43,098 nt of DNA, from contig CXTY01000038.1 in NCBI GenBank assembly GCA_001404055.1, forward strand, positions 1 through 43,098, in the 5' to 3' direction. Below, in pieces: positions 15,001 through 24,000 of the stretch (position 1 is the first letter of the stretch; every line of letters begins with the position of its first letter). The position numbers were made by a program, and so were the translations under genes. Below the pieces are notes generated by a model. It ran no database searches. It was not told the DNA's origin and saw nothing but the letters and a program-made list of their open reading frames with translations. The DNA is from Roseibium album. Lineage in GTDB: Bacteria > Pseudomonadota > Alphaproteobacteria > Rhizobiales > Stappiaceae.

Positions 15001-18000
15001 ATGGAACCTATGGGCTGCTGCCGGTCGGTACGCTCGACTATGACGGTCAAACGGCCGAATTCACGGTGGGTGACACTCTGACAGGTGCGACCAGTGGGGC
15101 GACGGCGGTGATCGTTTCGATCAGCGACAGCGCTGACACCGGCACATTGTCGATCATCATGACCAGCACTGATGCCTTCCAGGACGGTGAGCTTCTCACC
15201 GACGACAGTGGCGGTTCGGCCGATGCCGACGGCGTGCTGTCTGCGACCGTCAACACAGCAATCGATGTCTATTACGAAAACTACCGGGTGCCATTGACCG
15301 CACTCGAGGTTGCGGCAATCGACGCTTCGATCAAGGAGTGGTCGGAAGAAGAACTGATCAACGGTATCGGTATCGGCATCTTGAAGAAGGTGACTGACAC
15401 GAACCTCGATATCGAAGATCCCAACATTGTCGGTGTCAATGTCACGCTCAACGTGTCCGGTGCCATCGGGAAAAGCGATGGCCAGGTTCACATTCCCATC
15501 GTGGCAAATACGACGCTCACCCCGGCACAACAGGTGATCCTCGGTGCCGCTGAACGCGACGATGTCTTCTATCTGACAACTGACCGTGTTGAGATTGATG
15601 TGAACTTCAACGCAAGCACCGACACCATTACCCGCCTGACTGGCACCTGGGACACCAATCAGTTCAAAGTCGGCATGCTGATTCAGGTTGAGGGCACGAC
15701 TGCCAACGCGACCGAAGAAGGCCCGTTCTATCGAATTCTGACGGTGTCGGGTGCAACGATCACCATCGACACGACGAAGACGCCGCTTATTGCGACCGAG
15801 TTTGATCAAGCAGTGGCGATTTCGGGCGTCGTTTTGGACCCGCGTGGTGTGACATCAGAGGTGACGGTCGATATCACCGGCGGCAACACCCTGACGAAAA
15901 CCGGTGGCAGTGGCGACTTCTCCGAGTTCCGCGCAGGGATGAAGATCCTTCTGAAGGGGGATCCGGCGAATGAGAACGATTCCATCTCCCTCTATGAGAT
16001 TGCATCGGCCACTGCCAATTCCATGACGCTGGTTGGCACACCGCTGACCAATGATACCGGCCTCGACCTCATTGTGGACGAGTTCGTGGAATTGGCGGGC
16101 GTGCAGGTGCAGCTGCGTGAAGACTTCGACATTCGCGCGACCGGCGTTCTCGACGCGATCGCGGGTGACAGGTCATTCATCGGGTCTGAGCAGGATGTTT
16201 TGCTTGACGAGGTCAATGTAACGGGTGCGCTTCGCATCAAGACTTCGGGTTCCATCCTGAACAATCTCGGTGCTGGCTTCACCAATATTGTCAGCGGCGA
16301 CCTTCTTCTGGAAGCTGGCACCGGTTCCATCGGGACCATGGCAGGCGCGGATCACCGGATTTACATCGACCTCGCGCCGGGCGCGACCCTGACGGCCCGG
16401 GCTGCGGGTGACATTGTCCTGACAGAGAAAAACGGCGATATGAACATCGTCAACATGTTCTCGCAGAACGGTGACATCGATCTTCATGCCGTCACTGGTT
16501 CAATTCTCGATTTCCTTGACGAGGACTTCGTCAATCTCGAGGCAGACGACATCCGACTGTTGGCAGGCGGCGCGATTGGTGCTGCCGGCAACGCTCTGGA
16601 TATCGAAGCGCGTGGCGACGGTTCGGCGCTCGGTGAGGGGCTTCTGACTGCGACAGCCGCCAGCGACATTGTCATCACCGAAACCTTTGGCGACATGAAT
16701 GTCCGCAACGTCTATTCGAGCGGTGGCGATGTCACGCTCAAGGCAGCGGTGAGCATTCTCGACGCCGTGGATTTGGCTGACCCAACCGATCCGACATCCA
16801 CTGAAGGAAGTTTCTCCGGCGGCAGGCTGAATACGGACGTTCTGGGCAACAACATCAACCTTGAAGCGGTTCTGGGCTTTATCGGCGCAGCCGGCAACGA
16901 ACTCGATATCGACAGCCGACGTGGCACGGGTGGCGAGTTGGTGAGCCAAAGCGCTCAGAATACCTACATAATCGAGACAACGGGTGACCTCTATATCGAG
17001 CAGGTCGGCACCGGAGCCAGCCTGATCACCGCATTTATCACTGCAACGGGTGGTGGCATTTTCAACGGCGCCAGCACAGGTGTGTCCAATGTCACGGGTG
17101 GGCGTGCGTTCCTGATTGCAAATCAGAATATCGGCACGTCGAGCAAGCATCTGTTCACTCGAATTGGCGTTATTCAGTCGATTTCGATAAATGGTTCGAC
17201 CTATGTGACCAATGACGGCGCGCTTGAAGTCGATGACATCAACGGCAGTGGCACGGGTCAGTCTTCGGGCGGTGAAATCATCGTCGAGGCCTCAAGTCCG
17301 GTCGTGGTTGCGGCTGATCAAATCGCCGTCCTCGGCGTCACCATCAACGCATCAGAAGATCCGACCGATGACTTCGACACCATTACCGTCAAGGCGGGCG
17401 TGACTGTCGAATCCACGTCGAGCAGCGTAACGCTGAACGCAGGCGATCATATCGTGATCGAAGGCACCGCCCTGGTCAGAGGTGCGACAGACGTCAACCT
17501 GAATGCGGATGTGGCGGACAACGACGCAGGTGGTGGCGACATCACGGTGAACGCCTCGGCCACGGTCGCCGCAACCAGTGGCGATGTTTCCATCAATTCC
17601 GAAAACGATGGAAATACGATCCTGCTTGCCGGGCTAATCGGAGCGGGTGATGAAGTGTTTGTCACAACGGGTGACGGCGTCGATATCCTAACTGTTGCCG
17701 CGACCGGCAGCATCACCGCATTGAATTTGCTGAAGATTGACACCGAGGAGGGGGGCGACACCCTTCTTGTTGAAGACGGCGGCACCTTGACCTCCAGCGG
17801 TGTTGCAGCGACTGCCGACATCGAGATCTGGACCGGTGGCGGTGTCGATGATGTCGATATCATTGGCAGCACAGCAGTTACAGCCGGCGACAGCGTCGTG
17901 ATCAATCTGGAAGGCGACGGCGACAGCCTCGACATCATCGGCACGGTCTCGGCGACGAGAAACGACGTGACAATTGACAGCGCGGGTGGTGTCGACACCA

Positions 18001-21000
18001 TAACGATTAGCGGCAGTGTCAATGCCGGCGACGATGTGGACGTGATGACCGGCGGCGGTGGGGATTCTCTCACAGTCGCTTCCACCGGCAGCGTTTCCGC
18101 AGTTGACCTGTTGAAGATCGACACGGAAGAGGGGGGCGATACGCTTCTTGTTGAAGACGGTGGCACGCTCACCTCCAGCGGTGTTACAGCGAATGCCGAC
18201 ATCGAGATCTGGACCGGTGGCGGTGTTGATGATGTCGATATCATTGGCAATACAGCGGTTACAGCCGGCGACAGCGTTGTGATCAATCTGGAAGGCGATG
18301 GCGACAGCCTCGACATTATCGGCACGGTCTCGGCGACGAGAAATGACGTGACGATTGACAGCGCGGCCGGTGTCGACACCATCTCCATCACTGGCAGCGT
18401 CAATGCTGGCGACGATGTGGTCGTAATGACCGGTGATAGCGGCGATAGTCTTACGGTTGCCTCCACGGGCACTGTTTCTGCAGTCGATTTGCTGAAGATC
18501 GACACGGAGGAAGGCACCGATACGCTCCTTATCGAGGCCGGTGGGCAACTGGTTTCCAGCGGTAGCAGCGCCGCTTCCGACATCGAGATCTTGACCGGCG
18601 GCGGTATCGACGATGTCGATATCAACTGCAGCCTCCTGGCTATCTCCGGTGACGATATCTCCATAAGCCTGGAGGACGGCAACGACCTGCTCGATATCAC
18701 CGGCACCGTGACAGCCAACGACACCTTCACGATTTCCGGCGGCAACGACGATGACACCATCACGCTTTTGGGCGCATCCGTCAGCGCAGTCACGATCACC
18801 ATCGACGGCGATGCGGGCGAAGACGACATCACCGTGCAGGACATGGCACTCTTCACTGGCGCTGCCACGATCTTTGGCGGCACAGATGATGACAATATCC
18901 AGATCTACAACCTGATCACCCAGAACAGTGGTGATTCCCTCCTGATCGACGGTGAGGACGGGGCCGATGATGTGCTCATCGACCTGACAGATCCTGCGAC
19001 AGTTACACCGCCAGGCACCGAATATCTCATCCAGGTTTTCGACAGTGGCACCAGTGGTACACCCGATACACTGACGATCGACGCGACAGAGCTGGCGGAC
19101 AACATCTTGATGCGTGCCGCCGACGATGTAGTCAGCGGCGGTGTCGCCTTCGTGGCAGCACTCCACAACGATCCGAGCACCGCCGTGGAGCGGATCGATT
19201 ACGACAAGGCCATCGAAGACCTCTTCGTCAATCTAAAGGGTGGCGCAGATGCGCTCACTCTCGACGACAACTGGGCCGAGACGGTGATTGACGGTGGTAC
19301 CGGCGAGGACAACTTCCAGGTCGGCCAGATCTTCAAGACAGCACGCGACGCGACCGCTGGTCTGCTTCCCAAGGACGTTATGGAGACCGTCCAGACGACC
19401 CGCGGCTTCCTGACCAACGGTGTCAGCTTCGAGACCACGATCAATGCCGGGGATGACAATGACACCATCACTGTCTTCAGAAACACGGCCATTCTCAACC
19501 TGAATGGTGAAGACGGAGATGATCTCTTCGTCATCCGGTCCTTCGCTGAAGAAGGATCATTCGACAGCAAGGTGGATTCCGGAGGCGATAACGACACGGT
19601 CGAGTATGTGGCAAACGCGGCCCTCGAAGTGGTCGGTGGCGGCGGCACGGACACCCTGCGCATCATAGGTACGGAATTCAGTGATAAATACGTCGTGACA
19701 GACGTTTCGATCAAAGGGACAGGCCGGACAATTGGTTACGCCGGCATCGAAATCCTCGAAGTCGACGGCGCCGAAGGCGACGACGAATTCTATGTCTTCT
19801 CAACACTTTCGACCGTAACGACGACCCTGTTTGGCGGGCTTGGGAATGACCTCTTCAGTATTGCAGGTGATGCGGCCTCGGTGGTTGCGGCCAATGATGC
19901 CGTCGTAGCAGCGCAAGAAGGTCCGCATGATGTATCAGGCATCGCCGGCGCGCTCATCATAGACGGTGCTGCAGGCGCCGGCTCAACGGGCGGCTTGGGC
20001 AATCCTGTCATGCTGCCGGGCGAGATTAACGTTGCGCCTTCGGTCGGCACGATCGTGGCTTACAGCGGCACCGGGGCCGGTGGCGCTATCGACAGCATGA
20101 CTGTCACGACAGCGGATCTTTTGAACTTTATCGGTTCTGACCCGAATCTCAGCGTGCTGGGCGACCTCGTCGAGCGCACTCTGGAGATCACAACCGGTCC
20201 TGGCGTTTCGCGCTTCTGGAAAATAAATGCGGTGACAGATGTAGGGTCTGGCCAGACCCAACTGACGTTGCAGAATCCGGGGCAACCGGCTGCCGAGTGG
20301 GGTCTGCCGGTGGCTGGCGATGGATACGGCGTCACGGGACTTTCAATCAACTTCTTCGTTGACGAAACCGCCAGCGTAGATACGGCCCTGATCTTCAACG
20401 ATGCCAGCATTGACGCGGAAACTGGTTTCCTTTCCGATACCCAGATCACCGGAATGGGCATGGGCCCCGGCATCACCTATGCCTCACTGGAGAGCATGGA
20501 AATCATGCTCGGTAGTGGCGTCGATACCTTTACCGTCAGTGATACCGCCGACGGAATGATCACCGCGGTCCATGGCGGCGGTGGCGGCGACTTCATCACC
20601 GTCCTCGACCGGGGCGGTCTCGATTCACGGGGCCTCGACGCGCCGCTCGTGATCTTCGGCGATACCAGCCAGAGCGGTGAGCGTTATACGGATGACTACA
20701 CATCGGTGAAACTCGGGTTCGCGTATAGTTTTGCGACCCAGGGTAACGACACCCTCGATGCCTCGGCTTCGGCCAAGAGCGTCGTGCTTTACGGTGGCGG
20801 CGGTGACGACATCCTCAAGGGCGGGTCTGACGGCGACCAGCTAGCTGGCGGTAGTGGTAACGACGACATTTTTGGCGGCGGCGGCGGTGACCATATCTAC
20901 GGCGACGGCGGTCTGACGGCCTATGGCACGACAACGGATTTCAAACTGAAATTCGAAGATAGAATTCTGACCTTCGTCACGGTTGATACGTCTACCCACA

Positions 21001-24000
21001 CCTCTCGCGACACTTTGACGGTCGGTGTCGATGAGATTGAAGGTAATGCCGATACCGACTTCATACTGGGCGATCACGGTATCATTACGCAGGTTGCCGG
21101 AACGGCCCGTATCGTCTCGACCGCGAACGTCACGAAGATCGAGACAGCTGTTCCGACGGATGGCGATGACGACATCATCGACGGTGGCACGGAAAGCGAT
21201 TTCATCTTCGGTGGCAACGGAGCCGATACGATAAGCGGTGGAACCGGCAACGATTTGATCTTCGGTGACCATGGCAAGGTTGAAGAAGACGACGGCGGCG
21301 TGATTACTGCGGCCGATATGCCCAATACGGTGGGCAATATTGTATTTGTCGCTCTCAACACCATTGGCGACAGCTTTGGTGGCGATGATTGGATTGAAGG
21401 CGAAGAAGGCGAAGACATTATCCTCGGTCAGCAGGGCAGTGACACGATCTTCGGCGGGGCCGACAACGACGATATCCTCGGCGGACACAACGTTGCCGGT
21501 GGTTATGACGACGGAGACTTCCTCGACGGCGGGGCGGGTGTCGACGCAATTGCTGGCGACAACGCAACCATCCTGCGCACAATCACAATCTCCATGGCGA
21601 ATGCGCGTTACCGCATGCTTTCCGGATCGACCATCTATGGAGAGACTGTGGGCGTGAACGATGGCGACGCCCTGGTGGATTCAACCGCGCAGAACGACCC
21701 GACCGGCGTGCAGCAACGCGTCATAGAACTCTATGATCACAATGCAGATATCGCCGACAACTCGGGTGAGCTCTTTGGTGACGATTATATTGCCGGTGGC
21801 TTCGATGACGACACGATCTTCGGTCAGCTCGGCGACGACACAATCCAGGGTGATGGCTCAATAGATCGCGACAATGACGGTGTGGCGGACGCCGCAGCAG
21901 CGGAAACCGACAAGGCACCTGTCAGCGCGTCGCGCGACGCAACGACCAATGTGCTGACGGTGGTGGCCTCCGATGAGAACGCAGCTGACGGCGACGACTA
22001 TATCGAGGGCAACGGTGGTTCGGACCTTATTTTCGGTAATCTCGGCCAGGACGACATCATTGGCGGAAGTTCAGCCCTCTTCGGGCTGGATATAGGCAAC
22101 GAAGACCCAGGTATAGATCCGAGCAGTTCCACCCATGAACGCCCCGACGACGCCGATATCATCTTTGGTGGAGCAGGAACCGACATCGGTCGCAACGATG
22201 CGGGCGATGGCTCGCATACCAACGATTCCGATATGATCCTCGGCGACAACGGTAATATCTTCCGATTGGTCGGTGCAGGTGGTGGTTTGCTCAGCTTCAA
22301 CTACGGCGACCACGAAGACTACAACGGCGAAAAGATCACACCGCGAGCGGCTGATCTCCTTGACTACACCGAGGGTGGGAAGGTCTATGATCCGGCTGCG
22401 CTTGATGATCAGGGGGCCGCAGACGAGATCCACGGTGAATCCGGCGACGACTTCATCTACGGCATGGCCGGCAACGATGTGCTCTTCGGTGACGCCCAGG
22501 ATGACGATATTATCGGCGGCACCGGTCACGACTGGATCTCCGGCGGCAGCGGCCAGGACGGCGTTTTGGGTGATGATGGACGTATCTACACCAGCCGCAA
22601 TGGCGATGCGGAACCGCTTTACGGCATCGCAGCGCTTACAGCCGGTGAACTCGATCTGGAAATCTCCACACCTGGCAATATCCAGCAAGAGACCATCAAC
22701 CGAAACCTCGAGTTGAAGAAGAGCGTTAATCTGACCCCCTTCTATCTCACCATGGACGAAGACCCGTTGGCCGATCCAGCGGATTCTGAGGCCGACGACA
22801 TCATCTACGGTGGTCTCGGTCGCGACTTCCTGCATGGCGGTGGGGGCGACGATGCGATTTCGGGCGCCGAATCCCTTTCGATTGCTGCCGCCCTGGTTTC
22901 CGACGGTATCGGGGGCAGCCAGGTGGTGCTGACCGGTTACGACAACCCTGTCAATTTAGGTGACATGTTGTGGTACGAAGGACTGCGCGCCAGCGAGTTC
23001 GCAGTCTATGATGAGTACGCTCCTATGCGGGCCATCACGCTCGAACTCGACGCAATCACCTACAGCTTCTTCACCAGCTTTGACGCTGGCGACGGTCTTG
23101 GCAATGACGGTGATGATGCGCTCTTCGGCGACACCGGAAACGACTGGATCGTCGGCGGCACGGGTCAGGACCATTTCTATGGCGGTTACGGCAACGACCT
23201 GTTGAACGCCGACGACGACCTCACGACCAGCAGCGGCGAGAATGATTTGCCGGACACTGATCCGACATATGAAGATCGGGCCTATGGTGGGGCAGGACGC
23301 GATGTCCTGATCGCCAACACCGGCGGAGACCGCCTGATCGATTGGGTCGGCGAGTTCAACAGCTATCTCGTTCCTTTCGCGCCGTTCGGCCCTTCTACCA
23401 TCAGCCGGGCACCGCAGCCGCAGATCGCCGATTTCCTCTATGATCAGTCATTCAGCGACGGCGTCGACATGACCCGTTCGATGGATACCATTGGTGCGGC
23501 CGATCGCAATGGCGAGCCATTCGGCGAGCTCGGACTTGTCGCTCAAAAGGATCCTGATTGGCGCGATCAGACAGGTGCGCCGGACGATCCACAGCCTGGA
23601 AATATCCCGGGTGGTGCGCGCGACGTACTGCGTTCGGCAAGCTTCAGTTCAGGAACTGCAGAAGGCTTCGCCGCCGACAGTGGAACTTGGTCAGTGACTC
23701 GCGGCACGCTTGAAGTTGCTCCGGAAAACCTGGGTGAGGATGCGGTCAGCGTCTTCCACGTCGACCACTATCTGCCGCTTTATTACGAGGTGACGGCGAT
23801 CATCAATGGCGGCAAGCCGACTGGTGGCCTTAAGTCCAATGCCTATCTGATTTTCGACTATCAGGCACCTGACGACTTCAAGTTCGCCGGGATTAACGTC
23901 TCCAACGACAAACTGGTAATTGGCCATCGCAATGCAGACGGCTGGTTCGTCGACGTTCAGAACAATAGCCGGTTGAAGCCGGGGACCAATCATACAGTCT

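Noticed and set aside
17643..18785. Tandem repeats as a CRISPR array
   Set aside because: The repeats are 381 bases, in frame and coding, with no spacer-repeat pattern; no cas genes are present.
17447..19166. Two long antisense ORFs of over 480 codons opposite the giant gene
   Set aside because: They mirror the repeats of the plus-strand gene, have low-complexity Val/Ser/Pro or Asp/Val/Gly-rich translations and no ribosome sites or known domains.
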